A DNA stretch of 64,000 nucleotides from Microvirga lenta (GTDB lineage: Bacteria; Pseudomonadota; Alphaproteobacteria; Rhizobiales; Beijerinckiaceae), in assembly GCF_020532555.1 (NCBI RefSeq), contig NZ_JAJBBR010000003.1, positions 1 through 64,000 on the forward strand. Direction: 5' to 3'. A model generated the notes under the pieces. The model had not been told where the DNA came from. It searched no databases and was given only the letters and a program-made list of their open reading frames with translations. Shown piece after piece: positions 1 to 8,455 of this stretch. Positions within the stretch are counted from its first letter, which is position 1. The number at the start of each line of letters is the position of its first letter. Both the position numbers and the translations under genes were made by a program.

Positions 1-552
1 GGGGGGGTGGGGGGGGGGGGGGGGGGGGGCCGGGTAGGCACCCCGGTGGCCCCCCCACACCCCCACCTCCACCTCCTCCCCACAAGGGGGAGGGGAGCCG
101 GTCGGCGCTTCCGGCGAGTCTTCGACAGAGTTCAAATTTATGCGAAAGAGAGAGCCCGGTTGCACTCACGCATCGAAACCGGCCTCCAGCCCTCATCCTG
201 AGGAGGCGAAGCGCCGTCTCGAAGGATGATCCAGGGAGCACCCGGTCGTTCTTCGATCCTCCAGCATCGTCTCAGGATGAGGCGTTGAGGCAGACTGCCG
301 CACCTGGTTTCTAGAGCCTCGGGAACAGGGGCTCGTCCTAAGCCGGTTAACGATTTGTTTACGCTTCGGGCGCAGCCTTCTTCCGTGCCCCGAGGGGCAC
401 ATTGTGTAGCTCTCCCTGGATCTGGTCGCGAAAGGCGGCCTACCTCGAGCGCCAGCCGGACAGGCGCTCTTCTTTTGAGCGCAATCTGCTTCTGCCCTGT
501 TCGATCATCGATGTCGGGAATGAACCGGTGACGAACCGGAAAAGGAACTGAG
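1..552. other. Left-edge region without a convincing gene
   Basis: No credible protein gene was found here. Bases 1-30 are almost pure G, broken by a single T, which looks like an assembly or sequencing edge. At about 72-95 a C-rich/G-rich inverted repeat around ACAA resembles short palindromic repeats common in Rhizobiales genomes. A REP-like element sits at 190-284, and a perfect 7-bp hairpin (GTGCCCC/GGGGCAC, loop GA) at 385-400. The short open frames over this stretch lack family resemblance and ribosome binding sites. The region lies downstream of the minus-strand tRNA cluster and could hold its terminator, but no hairpin with a T-tract was seen. Confidence 0.6.
190..284. repeat. REP-like palindromic repeat element
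   Basis: The motif CCTCATCCTGAGGAGG near 191-206 recurs inverted as CTCAGGATGAGG near 271-282, and the interior carries a CGAAGGATG/GATCCT pair. I recognise this pattern as an intergenic palindromic repeat common in Bradyrhizobium and Methylobacteriaceae genomes. It carries no gene. Family membership is from memory and not from a search. Confidence 0.6.
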
Positions 553-629
553 TGGCGCGGGCGACGGGGCTCGAACCCGCGACCTCCGGCGTGACAGGCC
601 GGCACTCTAACCGACTGAGCTACGCCCGC
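553..629 (-). tRNA. tRNA-Asp (GTC)
   Basis: The minus strand folds as a 77-nt cloverleaf. The acceptor GCGGGCG pairs with CGCCCGC, followed by discriminator G and an encoded CCA. The anticodon stem CCGGC/GCCGG holds the loop CTGTCAC, so the anticodon is GTC. The T-arm sequence GGTTCGAGCCC is canonical. It is the last of four tRNAs transcribed leftwards. Confidence 0.97.
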
Positions 630-642
630 GTATCAGTTCGTT

Positions 643-717
643 TGGAGCGGGCGAAGGGATTCGAACCCTCGACCCCAACCTTGGCAAGGTTGTGCTCTAC
701 CCCTGAGCTACACCCGC
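643..717 (-). tRNA. tRNA-Gly (GCC)
   Basis: This is a 75-nt minus-strand cloverleaf with acceptor GCGGGTG, anticodon stem CAACC/GGTTG and loop TTGCCAA, giving anticodon GCC. The T-loop GGTTCGAATCC and the 3' CCA are encoded. Only 13 bases separate it from tRNA-Asp, so co-transcription is likely. Confidence 0.97.
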
Positions 718-738
718 ACACTCCAACGTCCTTTAGAT

Positions 739-814
739 TGGTGGAGCCGAGCGGGATCGAACCGCTGACCTCGTGAATGCCATTCACGCGCTCTCCCAAC
801 TGAGCTACGGCCCC
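739..814 (-). tRNA. tRNA-Ala (GGC)
   Basis: This is a 76-nt minus-strand cloverleaf. Acceptor GGGGCCG pairs with CGGCTCC including one G-U pair, then discriminator A and CCA. The anticodon stem CGTGA/TCACG encloses loop ATGGCAT, so the anticodon is GGC. It lies 21 bases upstream of tRNA-Gly. Confidence 0.97.
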
Positions 815-960
815 AACTTCCAACCTAATCCGGCCTCGGACCTTGCGGTCCGGAGCCTGTCTCCCCGTCGCCGTCACCCGGTGAAGACCGGGAAACCAGC
901 AAGCCCTGGGAGGCTTGCCTGCCTAACTCCTAGCCCCTTGTTTTGCAAGGAAAAAAGGAA

Positions 961-1036
961 TGGTGCCGCAAGAGGGATTCGAACCCCCGACCCCCTCATT
1001 ACGAATGAGGTGCTCTACCAGCTGAGCTATTGCGGC
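961..1036 (-). tRNA. tRNA-Thr (CGT)
   Basis: This is a 76-nt minus-strand cloverleaf with acceptor GCCGCAA/TTGCGGC, discriminator A and encoded CCA. The anticodon arm CCTCA-TTCGTAA-TGAGG gives anticodon CGT. It is 146 bases from tRNA-Ala, so it may have its own promoter. hemY ends 86 bases upstream on the same strand. Confidence 0.96.
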
Positions 1037-1121
1037 GCTGCGACCTTGCGATCGAAGAGGGCGACCTCATAACCCCAAGCCCGACGCTTGGCAAGGGATG
1101 CTCGCGCCTTGAAGGCCTTCC

Positions 1122-2786
1122 CTAGCGAAAAAATCCGCGCCGGGTGCCGCCGGCTTCCTTCAGTTTCGGAACATCGGGCGGCGTGGCCGGGAAAACTACC
1201 GGTTCGGGACGCATCTGGCCCGATTCGGCAGCCTTGTCGTTGGTGGGCTTGTCGCTGGCGGGCTCCTGTGCCGTGTCCTTCTTCACCGGCTCCAGAACGA
1301 CCTCGTCCGCGGGCGGAACGGGCACGGTTTCCACCTTCGGCTGCTCCGTGTGGGGCGGTTCGGGCGGCTGCGGCTCTGCGGGCTGCGGCGATTCGTCTGC
1401 GGAAGCGACCGCGACCTCGTCCGGCACGATCGGCGGCAGGATCTTGGGCTCCACGTCCACGTCGCCCGTGACATCGTCGCTCATGGTCAGCTCGGGCGCC
1501 ACGAGCACGTCGGGCGGCGCCTGCCACACGAAGGCATCGATGCGGCCGGTGACGGGCGAGATCGGCGCCCAGCGGTTCGACACGACGCCGTCCGCGATCC
1601 AGGCCGGATCCCGCGGCGCCCGCGTGGCGCGGGCGAGCCATTCGCGGCTGCGGCCGGTGGAGCCGTGCTCCGCCTGTTCCAGATCGGCCATGAGGAGGCA
1701 GACCCGCATGGTGGGCCGGTCCTCGAGCAGGGGTTCGAGGGCACGGCGGGCCCGTTCGAACTCGCGGGCCTCCAGGGCCGCGCGCGCCACCGCGAGCTGG
1801 CCCTCGGGCGCGTGATTCGACAGCCGCTGCAGGGTCTCGGCGCGCTTCAGGCGGTCGAGGGCCGAATCGCCGGGCCTCAGGTTGAGGTACACGTCCGCGA
1901 GATCCGGATGGGGCTGGCTGCGCCAGGCGGTCTCGACGATCTTGGCGGCGCGGCGCAGGTCGCCCTTGTGCGACAGGATCTTTCCGGCAAGGGCCGCGGC
2001 GGGCACGAGATCGGGCGCGAGCTTGACCGCGTCCTGGCTGCTTCTGAGCGCACCGTCCGGATCGCGCTCGGCCCGGTCGAGGGCATCGGCGGTGAGAAGC
2101 ACCGCGCGATGACGCTTCGCGGTGGCCTTGTCGAGCAATCCGAGCGACGCCCGGCGGTCGATGGATTCCAGCGCCCCGCGCCAGTCGCCTTCGGCGCAGC
2201 GCGCCTCGAGAACGGCGTCGCTCGCCCACGCGGCGGCGGGCGCGATCCGCACCGCCTCGGACGCATATTCCCGGGCGGCCAGATTGTCGCCGCGCCGGCG
2301 CGCCTCCACGAAGAGGCCCCGCAGGCCGAGCACGCGGGTTTCGTCCTCGTCCATCATCTGGCTGAAGGCGGTCTCCGCCGCGGCCCTGTTGCCCGAGACC
2401 TGGGCGGCCTGGGCCTTGAGGAGCAGCGTCAGCGGCTCGTGACCCAGCAGGCGCTCGGCCTCGCCCGCATAGCGACGCGCCGCGATGGGATCGCCCGCGC
2501 CGACCGCCACCATGCCGCGGGAAACGGCCTGATAGCCCCGGGCGCGGCGGCGGGCCTTCGAGGCGAAGCTGAGACGGGACGGCAGGTTCATGATGGTGGT
2601 CACGGCCGCCCACATCATCGCGAGCAGAAGCGCGAGGCCCGCCAGCGCGACGGCCGCCACCGCGACCGAGGTCTGCAGCTCGTAGCCGCCGAAGGTGACC
2701 AGGACCGTGCCGGGGCGGTCGGCAAGCCAGACCGCACCGAAGGCGGCAAGGCAGAGAAGACCGATAAAGACGAGAGCGCGCCACAT
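1122..2786 (-). CDS. hemY: HemY-family TPR membrane protein
   Basis: This 554-residue protein matches the proteobacterial HemY family, tetratricopeptide proteins linked to haem biosynthesis loci but distinct from protoporphyrinogen oxidase. Two hydrophobic N-terminal segments (about residues 4-21 and 41-63) would anchor it in the inner membrane. TPR-like helical repeats rich in Ala and Arg follow. The C-terminal ~120 residues are Pro/Glu-rich and probably disordered, an alphaproteobacterial extension. The ATG at 2786 was chosen because it begins directly with the first membrane segment; the frame stays open far upstream, but that stretch is antisense-like GC-rich sequence. It starts 18 bases after the mitofilin-like gene stops, which suggests one operon. 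The biochemical role of HemY remains poorly defined in the family. Confidence 0.9.
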   Translation of the reverse strand: MWRALVFIGLLCLAAFGAVWLADRPGTVLVTFGGYELQTSVAVAAVALAGLALLLAMMWAAVTTIMNLPSRLSFASKARRRARGYQAVSRGMVAVGAGDPIAARRYAGEAERLLGHEPLTLLLKAQAAQVSGNRAAAETAFSQMMDEDETRVLGLRGLFVEARRRGDNLAAREYASEAVRIAPAAAWASDAVLEARCAEGDWRGALESIDRRASLGLLDKATAKRHRAVLLTADALDRAERDPDGALRSSQDAVKLAPDLVPAAALAGKILSHKGDLRRAAKIVETAWRSQPHPDLADVYLNLRPGDSALDRLKRAETLQRLSNHAPEGQLAVARAALEAREFERARRALEPLLEDRPTMRVCLLMADLEQAEHGSTGRSREWLARATRAPRDPAWIADGVVSNRWAPISPVTGRIDAFVWQAPPDVLVAPELTMSDDVTGDVDVEPKILPPIVPDEVAVASADESPQPAEPQPPEPPHTEQPKVETVPVPPADEVVLEPVKKDTAQEPASDKPTNDKAAESGQMRPEPVVFPATPPDVPKLKEAGGTRRGFFR

Positions 2787-2803
2787 GCTGGCCAGATCCT
2801 TAC

Positions 2804-4507
2804 TTACTGCGTCGTACGGTTGTTGAGGGCGGTCACGGCGTCGGAGGCGATTGCCTGCGATGCCGCCTCCGCCTCGGCGCGGGCCCTGGCCTGACGGGCC
2901 CAATCCTCGGAGGCGCGCCGCGCCGGCTCGGGCAGCGTCTCCCAGGCGGCGACCGCCTCGGCCACGTTGCCCCGCTCCAGCGCCCGCTGGATCCGGGCGA
3001 TCGTGCCGGTGGCGCCGGCGGATTCCGGCGCGTCCACCGGCCGGATGGTGACCACCCGGTCCGCCATGCGCATCAGCCGGTCGGTCCAGGTTCCGTCGGC
3101 GGGGCGCTCGTCGCGCACCATCGTCGCCGCCAGGGGCTCGAAGCTCTGCGCGAGCTCGGCCGCCGTCGGCGCGCCCTGCTCGGCGAAGGGTTCGAGGGCG
3201 CCGAGCCGGCCGGGCTCGGCCTCCGCGCCCCTCAAGGCGGACAGAACGTCCGCATACGGCTCCCCGTTCCGCAGCGCGGTGCCGAGGCGTTCGGCCAGGA
3301 TGACGCGGATCGCCGGCTGCGTCGTCGCCTCGGCCCGTTCCGTGGCTTGGCGGGACAGGTCGGCAAGGCGCTGCTCCTGCTCGGCGGCGCGCTGGTTCTG
3401 CTCGGCCAGACGGCGCTCGAGTTCCGCCGCACGCGCCTCCACGGTCTGCTGGGCGGACTGGGCGGCGTTCTGAATCTCGCCGCGGATCTGCTGCATGTCG
3501 GCCCGGACCTGCTCGATATCCGACTGGACCTGCTGCAGGCCGGCCTGGACCTGCTGGATCTGCTGCCCCTGCTGAAGGGCGGTCTGGACCTGGTCCTCCA
3601 CGCCGGCGAGGCGCGCGGAGAGCTCGCCCACGGCCGCCTCGTTCTGCGGCGCGGGAGCCTCGGGCAACGGCCGGTTCAGGGCTTCCTGGGCCTGGGCGGT
3701 GGCCTGCTCGGCGGCGCCCTGAGCGGCCTGGAGACGCTGATCGAAGGATTGCGTGGCCGATTCGACCGCCGCGAGGCGCTCCTCCAGCGGGCCGGTATCG
3801 GCGGGCTTCGCCGGCGCGCCGCCCTGCTGCTGCGACAGGGCGCCGATGCGCTGCTCCAGCTGGGCGATGCGCTGATCGTTCTGCTGCACGGGCGCGGCGG
3901 GCTGCTGCCATTCCTGCAGGCCGTAGAGCAGGCCTGCGCCGACGAGACCGCCGAGGAGGCCCGAACCGATCATGGCGCCGACATTGCTGCGCCGGGCCGG
4001 CTCCGCACGGGAAGGCCCGTCCGAGAACCCGCCGACCGGGGGCACCGTGGCTCCGGAAGAGGCGCCCTGCGGGTCGTTCCGCTCGGCCTCGTCGCGGGCC
4101 GCGTTCTCCCAGGCGGGGCTGTCCGGGGGCGGCGTCTCGGCCACGGGAATGTCCTGCGGCGAGGGAGTGTCTTGCCCGGCGGCATCCTGGCCCAGGGTGT
4201 CCTTCCCGAGGGTGTCCCGACCTGAACCGTCCTGCGCCGGCGCATCCGAAGCGGGCGCTGCGGCTTCGATGGAATCCGTTCCCGGCCCCGAATCGAGCGT
4301 TGCGGAGGGCTCCGCCGCCGCGTTCTCGGCCACGGCCGTGGGCTCCGCCGCCGGGTTCCGTTCCGGTGGCTGCGTTTCATCCGGCTTTACGCCGGGACCC
4401 TTGGCGCCTGGATCGACGACGGTCGCCTTCAGGTCGATGGTCGCCGGCTCGCGCCCGGGCTTCTTGCGGGAGGATTTCGGACGTTTGGGGTCAAATGAAT
4501 CGGTCAC
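2804..4507 (-). CDS. Mitofilin/Mic60-family inner-membrane protein
   Basis: The 567-residue protein has the layout of alphaproteobacterial mitofilin (COG4223, the bacterial Mic60 homologue). It begins with a long acidic, Pro/Ala-rich cytoplasmic segment (residues 1 to ~175), then a single membrane helix around 177-197 with Gly-rich packing. A Gln/Ala-rich coiled coil follows (roughly 205-400), and the C-terminal ~150 residues resemble the mitofilin signature. In other Alphaproteobacteria this family sits beside hem genes and is implicated in shaping intracytoplasmic membranes and outer-membrane contacts. The gene lies between hemD and hemY, as expected. The long low-complexity N-terminus is variable in the family, so its role cannot be read from sequence. 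Confidence 0.88.
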   Translation of the reverse strand: MTDSFDPKRPKSSRKKPGREPATIDLKATVVDPGAKGPGVKPDETQPPERNPAAEPTAVAENAAAEPSATLDSGPGTDSIEAAAPASDAPAQDGSGRDTLGKDTLGQDAAGQDTPSPQDIPVAETPPPDSPAWENAARDEAERNDPQGASSGATVPPVGGFSDGPSRAEPARRSNVGAMIGSGLLGGLVGAGLLYGLQEWQQPAAPVQQNDQRIAQLEQRIGALSQQQGGAPAKPADTGPLEERLAAVESATQSFDQRLQAAQGAAEQATAQAQEALNRPLPEAPAPQNEAAVGELSARLAGVEDQVQTALQQGQQIQQVQAGLQQVQSDIEQVRADMQQIRGEIQNAAQSAQQTVEARAAELERRLAEQNQRAAEQEQRLADLSRQATERAEATTQPAIRVILAERLGTALRNGEPYADVLSALRGAEAEPGRLGALEPFAEQGAPTAAELAQSFEPLAATMVRDERPADGTWTDRLMRMADRVVTIRPVDAPESAGATGTIARIQRALERGNVAEAVAAWETLPEPARRASEDWARQARARAEAEAASQAIASDAVTALNNRTTQ

Positions 4508-4568
4508 GGATCACTCTTGAGATGCAAATATGGCAAGCTTGAGCGCAGCGTTTCGTTCCCTGTCTGGG

Positions 4569-4606
4569 GCATCATTCCGAAAAACCACCGGTTTTCGGGA
4601 CCATGC
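4569..4606. repeat. REP-like palindrome between hemD and the mitofilin gene
   Basis: An imperfect inverted repeat pairs GCAT with ATGC on the outside and CCGAAAAACC with GGTTTTCGG inside. It resembles a palindromic intergenic repeat common in Rhizobiales (consensus from memory: GCATGATCC...GGTTTTC). It lies in the 151-bp gap of an otherwise tight operon and might act as a processing or partial termination site. No T-tract follows on the minus strand. Confidence 0.5.
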
Positions 4607-4658
4607 CTGGACGACGATGATCTTCACTGAAGGATCGTAGACGAAGCGGCGCCGACCG

Positions 4659-5357
4659 TCACGGGAGGCCCTTCAGCAAAGCAAGGAGCGCCTCCTCGTC
4701 CGGCCGGGCGGCGGCGAGGGTCGCCATTCCGAGACCTTGGAAGGATGCCGCCACGTCCGCCGACAGGCACAGGTGGGGAAAGGTCCGAAGGGTCGGTGTC
4801 AGGCCTGCCTCCTCCGCCAGCCGAAGGACAATGTCGGCGCTCCTTCGGGAATAATGGAGCGCGGCGTCGATTTGGCCAGTCCGCAGCGCCCCGATCGCCG
4901 ATGGAGGTAGGACCTCGACGCGCTGCGCCTCGTAGGCCTTCCAGGCCAAGACCCGGAAACCCGCCGCCGCGAGCGAAGCGGCCGGCTCCTCCTTGTGGTG
5001 GCGTCCGGTGACGTGGAGGAGCGTCCTGCCGCCCGGCAGGGAGCCCCGGATCAGCCCGGAGAGGGAACGGGCATCGCCCTCGGCGGCCACGACATCGGCG
5101 AAACCGGCCTCCCGCACGGCGGCGGCCGTGTGGGGGCCCACCGCGAAAACCTGAGGCGCCTTGTCGGGCAGCAAGGCCAGGGCGTCGCGGGCATGGGCGC
5201 TCGTGACCACGAGGGCGTCCCAGCCCTCCACGGGCTGGGGTTCGTCCGTCGGCACGATCCGCGTGACGGGGGCGACGACGGGCGCATGCCCCAGCGCCGC
5301 GAGCTTCCGCGCGGTGCGCTCGGCATCGCCGGGCGAGCGTGTGACGAGGACCCGCAT
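4659..5357 (-). CDS. hemD: Uroporphyrinogen-III synthase
   Basis: The 232-residue product converts hydroxymethylbilane to uroporphyrinogen III in tetrapyrrole synthesis. It begins MRVLVTRSPGDAERTA and carries the HemD landmarks DALVVTSAHA, FAVGPHTAAA and the later HYSRRSADI segment. The ATG at 5357 shares one base with the hemC stop (TGATG), which fixes the start by translational coupling. HemD sequences diverge strongly, so the hemC context carries much of the weight. Length is normal for the family. Confidence 0.93.
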   Translation of the reverse strand: MRVLVTRSPGDAERTARKLAALGHAPVVAPVTRIVPTDEPQPVEGWDALVVTSAHARDALALLPDKAPQVFAVGPHTAAAVREAGFADVVAAEGDARSLSGLIRGSLPGGRTLLHVTGRHHKEEPAASLAAAGFRVLAWKAYEAQRVEVLPPSAIGALRTGQIDAALHYSRRSADIVLRLAEEAGLTPTLRTFPHLCLSADVAASFQGLGMATLAAARPDEEALLALLKGLP

Positions 5358-6283
5358 CAGGCGTTCAGGAACCCCGCCGGCATGCGCGAGCGCAGCTCGA
5401 GCCCGGCCTCGCGCCCGAGGGCGGCGGCATCGGACGCGTCGCCCCGCCGGACGGCCTCCAGGGTCTCGGAGCCATCGGGACGCAGCACGAGCCCTCGGAA
5501 TTCGAGCGCGCCGCCGTCGAGCCGCGCATGGCCCGCGATGGGGGTGCGGCACGAGCCGTCGAGCACCGTCAGGAAGGCCCGCTCGGCGGCGAGCGCATGG
5601 CCCGTCGGCGCATCGAGAATCGTCTCGACCGCCTGGCGGACCCGTTCGTCGTCGGCACGGGTGGCGATGGCGATGGCGCCCTGCCCCACAGCCGGCAGGA
5701 AGTCGTCCACGTCGAGAACGGCGGTCACATGGTCGGTGAGCCCGAGGCGGCGCAGGCCCGCCATGGCGAGAAGCGTCGCATCGACCTCGCCGCGATCGAG
5801 CTTGGCGAGGCGCGTCTGCACGTTGCCGCGCAGGAGCGTGACCTGGAGGTCGGGCCGCAGGCGGCGGATCTCCGCCTGGCGCCTGAGGGACGCGGAGCCC
5901 ACCACCGCACCCTGGGGCAGGTCGCGCAGGCTCCCGTAGCGGCGGCTGATGAAAGCGTCCCGCACGTCCTCGCGCGGCAGGTAGCCGGCGATGACGATGC
6001 CCTCGGGAAGCGCCGTGGGCAGGTCCTTGGCCGAATGGACGGCGAGGTCGATGGAGCCGTCGAGGAGCGCGATGTCGAGTTCCTTGGTGAACAATCCCTT
6101 GCCGCCCGCCTCCGACAGGGGCCGGTCCTGAATGGCGTCGCCGGTGGTCTTGATGATCGAGAGCGGCAGCCTCTCGGGCGTCCAGCCGTGGGACGCCGCC
6201 AGCCGGGCCTGCGTCTCGTGCGCCTGGGCGAGCGCCAGGGGGCTGCCTCGCGTTCCGATGACCAGGGTGGATGTGTCGGCCAT
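5357..6283 (-). CDS. hemC: Hydroxymethylbilane synthase (porphobilinogen deaminase)
   Basis: The 308-residue enzyme polymerises four porphobilinogens into hydroxymethylbilane. The start MADTSTLVIGTRGSPLALAQ is the typical HemC N-terminus. Other landmarks are HSAKDLPT (residues 83-90), GSASLRRQAEIRRLRPDL, LPAVGQGAIAI and the cofactor-binding motif LDGSCRTPIA, whose Cys245 would carry the dipyrromethane. The frame extends upstream, but only the ATG at 6283 gives the conserved start. It heads the hemC-hemD-mitofilin-hemY unit and diverges from tsaD. Confidence 0.96.
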   Translation of the reverse strand: MADTSTLVIGTRGSPLALAQAHETQARLAASHGWTPERLPLSIIKTTGDAIQDRPLSEAGGKGLFTKELDIALLDGSIDLAVHSAKDLPTALPEGIVIAGYLPREDVRDAFISRRYGSLRDLPQGAVVGSASLRRQAEIRRLRPDLQVTLLRGNVQTRLAKLDRGEVDATLLAMAGLRRLGLTDHVTAVLDVDDFLPAVGQGAIAIATRADDERVRQAVETILDAPTGHALAAERAFLTVLDGSCRTPIAGHARLDGGALEFRGLVLRPDGSETLEAVRRGDASDAAALGREAGLELRSRMPAGFLNA

Positions 6284-6319
6284 TCTGGCTGGGTTTCCTT
6301 GTCTGAGAGCGATCGGCGT

Positions 6320-6349
6320 TTGATCTTGTGCGGCGCGGCGGACTATAGG
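6320..6349 (+). promoter_or_regulatory. Candidate sigma70-type promoter for tsaD
   Basis: TTGATC (6320-6325) is followed by CTATAG/TATAGG (6343-6349) with a 17- or 18-base spacer. It lies in the 122-bp divergent region with hemC, about 57 bases before the tsaD start. This rests on motif inspection only. Confidence 0.4.
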
Positions 6350-6405
6350 GGGAGGACAGGCGGGCCGTGAAGCCCGAAAGATCACTCAGGGACGCCACCA
6401 CGACC

Positions 6406-7461
6406 ATGCGCATTCTCGGGATTGAGACCACCTGCGACGAGACCGCCGCGGCGGTGGTCGGCGTCGGCTTCGACGGCAAGGGCGAGATCCTCTCCAACGA
6501 GGTCCTGAGCCAGATCGCCGAGCACGCCCGCTACGGCGGCGTGGTGCCGGAGATCGCGGCGCGCGCCCATGTGGAGGTGATCGACCGCCTCGTGGCGCGG
6601 GCGCTCAAGGCCGCCGGCTGCACCGTCAAGGACCTCGACGGCATCGCGGTGGCGGCCGGCCCCGGCCTCATCGGCGGGGTGCTGGTGGGCCTGACCACCG
6701 CCAAGGCCCTGTCCCTCGTGACCCGCAAGCCCCTGCTCGCCGTGAACCACCTGGAGGCGCATGCGCTGACCGCGCGGCTCACCGACGGGATCGGCTTTCC
6801 CTATCTGCTGCTCCTGGCCTCGGGTGGCCATACCCAGCTCGTGGCCGTGCGCGGGGTCGGCGATTACGTGCGCATCGGCACCACCATCGACGACGCCATC
6901 GGCGAGGCCTTCGACAAGGTGGCGAAGCTCCTGGGCCTGCCCTATCCGGGCGGTCCGCACGTGGAGGCGGAAGCCGCCAAGGGCAACCCGGAACGCTTCG
7001 CCCTGCCCCGCCCCATGCAGGGACGGCCCGAGCCGAACTTCTCGCTCTCCGGCCTCAAGACCGCCGTGCGCCTGGAGGCGGAGCGCATCGCGCCGCTGAC
7101 CCAGAGCGACGTCGCGGATCTCTGCGCCAGCTTCCAGGCCGCCGTGGTCGACGTGGTGGTGGACCGCACCCGCGTGGGCCTGCGCGCCTTCCGGGAAATC
7201 GCGGGCCATCCCGCCGCCCTGGTGGTGGCGGGCGGCGTCGCCGCCAACCAGGCCATGCGCCAGGCCCTGCAGCGCCTCGCGGTGGAGACGGGGCTTCGCC
7301 TCGTGGCCCCGCCCCTGGCCCTGTGCGGCGACAACGGCGCCATGATCGCCTGGGCCGGCCTCGAGCGCATGCGCCTCGGCCTCATCGACGACATCACGGC
7401 CCCCGCCCGCGCCCGCTGGCCTCTCGATTCGAGCCGGGACGAGGCGGGAGCCAAGGCCTGA
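6406..7461 (+). CDS. tsaD: tRNA N6-threonylcarbamoyladenosine transferase TsaD
   Basis: The 351-residue protein transfers threonylcarbamoyl to A37 of ANN-decoding tRNAs. It starts [17 protein letters not shown], the invariant Kae1/TsaD opening, and has the metal-binding HLEAH motif (His115, His119). The glycine-rich LASGGHTQL and [13 protein letters not shown] segments of the ASKHA fold are present. The ATG at 6406 is preferred over an in-frame ATG 39 bases upstream because it gives the conserved N-terminus. The stop overlaps the gpsA ATG by one base, an arrangement common in Alphaproteobacteria. Confidence 0.97.
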   Translation: MRILGIETTCDETAAAVVGVGFDGKGEILSNEVLSQIAEHARYGGVVPEIAARAHVEVIDRLVARALKAAGCTVKDLDGIAVAAGPGLIGGVLVGLTTAKALSLVTRKPLLAVNHLEAHALTARLTDGIGFPYLLLLASGGHTQLVAVRGVGDYVRIGTTIDDAIGEAFDKVAKLLGLPYPGGPHVEAEAAKGNPERFALPRPMQGRPEPNFSLSGLKTAVRLEAERIAPLTQSDVADLCASFQAAVVDVVVDRTRVGLRAFREIAGHPAALVVAGGVAANQAMRQALQRLAVETGLRLVAPPLALCGDNGAMIAWAGLERMRLGLIDDITAPARARWPLDSSRDEAGAKA

Positions 7462-8447
7462 TGCCTGCTCCGATCGGGATTGCCGGGGCTGGCGCCTGGG
7501 GCACGGCGCTCGCCAATGCGGCCGCGTCCGCCGGCAACGAGGTGGTGCTGTGGATGCGCTCGCCCGAGCAGGCGGCGGAGCTTTCCGCCTCGCGCACCAA
7601 CGAGCGTTTCCTGCCCGGCGTGAGGCTGAACGACCGTATCCGGCCCACCGCCGATCTATCGGATCTCGCCCCGGCCCGATCCGTGCTGCTCGTGACTCCG
7701 GCCCAGACCACCCGTGAGATGACCGCCGCGCTCGCGCGCCTCCTGCCGCCGGCCACGCCCCTCGTGCTCTGCGCCAAGGGGATCGAGCGGGAGACCGGCG
7801 CCTTCCTGTGCGACGTGGTCGAGGAGGCGCGCCCCGGTGCGCCGGTCGCGGTGCTGTCCGGCCCGAGCTTCGCCCACGACGTGGCGCGCGGCCTGCCCAC
7901 CGCCGTGACCCTGGCCTGCAAGGAGGCCGCCCTGGCCGAGGGAATCGCCACCGCCCTCTCCGGCCCCACCCTGCGCGTCTATCACCGCACCGACATCCGC
8001 GGGGTCGAGATCGGCGGCGCGGCCAAGAACGTGCTGGCCATCGCCTGCGGCGCCGTGGTCGGGCGCGGCCTCGGCGAGAGCGCCAAGGCGGCGCTCATCG
8101 CCCGCGGCTTCGCCGAGCTCCTGCGCTTCGCCCGCGCCTATGGCGGCACGCCCGAGACCCTCATGGGGCTGTCGGGCCTCGGCGACCTGGTGCTGACCTG
8201 CTCTTCGGCGCAGTCGCGCAACTTCGCCTTCGGCATGCGCCTCGGCCAGGGCCTGTCCCCCGACGAGGCCGCCGGCGGCAAGCTGGTGGAGGGGGCGACC
8301 ACCGCGAAGGCCCTGGTGGCGCTCGCCCGCGCCAAGGGGATCGACATGCCGATCTCCGAGGCGGTGGAGAAAGTCCTCAGCGGCGGCTGGACCCTGGACC
8401 AAGCCGTCGATTCCCTCATGAACCGTCCGATCAAGTCCGAGCATTGA
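7461..8447 (+). CDS. gpsA: Glycerol-3-phosphate dehydrogenase [NAD(P)+]
   Basis: The 328-residue cytosolic enzyme reduces dihydroxyacetone phosphate to sn-glycerol-3-phosphate, the backbone of phospholipids. The N-terminal Rossmann motif is GIAGAGAWGTALA. Further landmarks are LCAKGIE, LSGPSFAHDVARG, EIGGAAKNVLAIACG and LSGLGDLVLTC, all typical of GpsA. It starts at the A of the tsaD TGA, so the two are coupled. Length and domain order are complete. Confidence 0.97.
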   Translation: MPAPIGIAGAGAWGTALANAAASAGNEVVLWMRSPEQAAELSASRTNERFLPGVRLNDRIRPTADLSDLAPARSVLLVTPAQTTREMTAALARLLPPATPLVLCAKGIERETGAFLCDVVEEARPGAPVAVLSGPSFAHDVARGLPTAVTLACKEAALAEGIATALSGPTLRVYHRTDIRGVEIGGAAKNVLAIACGAVVGRGLGESAKAALIARGFAELLRFARAYGGTPETLMGLSGLGDLVLTCSSAQSRNFAFGMRLGQGLSPDEAAGGKLVEGATTAKALVALARAKGIDMPISEAVEKVLSGGWTLDQAVDSLMNRPIKSEH

Positions 8448-8455
8448 GTAACCGC

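Noticed and set aside
552..877. Short protein frames over the tRNA cluster
   Set aside because: They coincide with tRNA cloverleaves; similar spurious peptides are a common annotation error.
1350..2894. Plus-strand frame of 514 codons over hemY
   Set aside because: Low-complexity Arg/Gly/Ala product without motif, opposite to a clear HemY protein.
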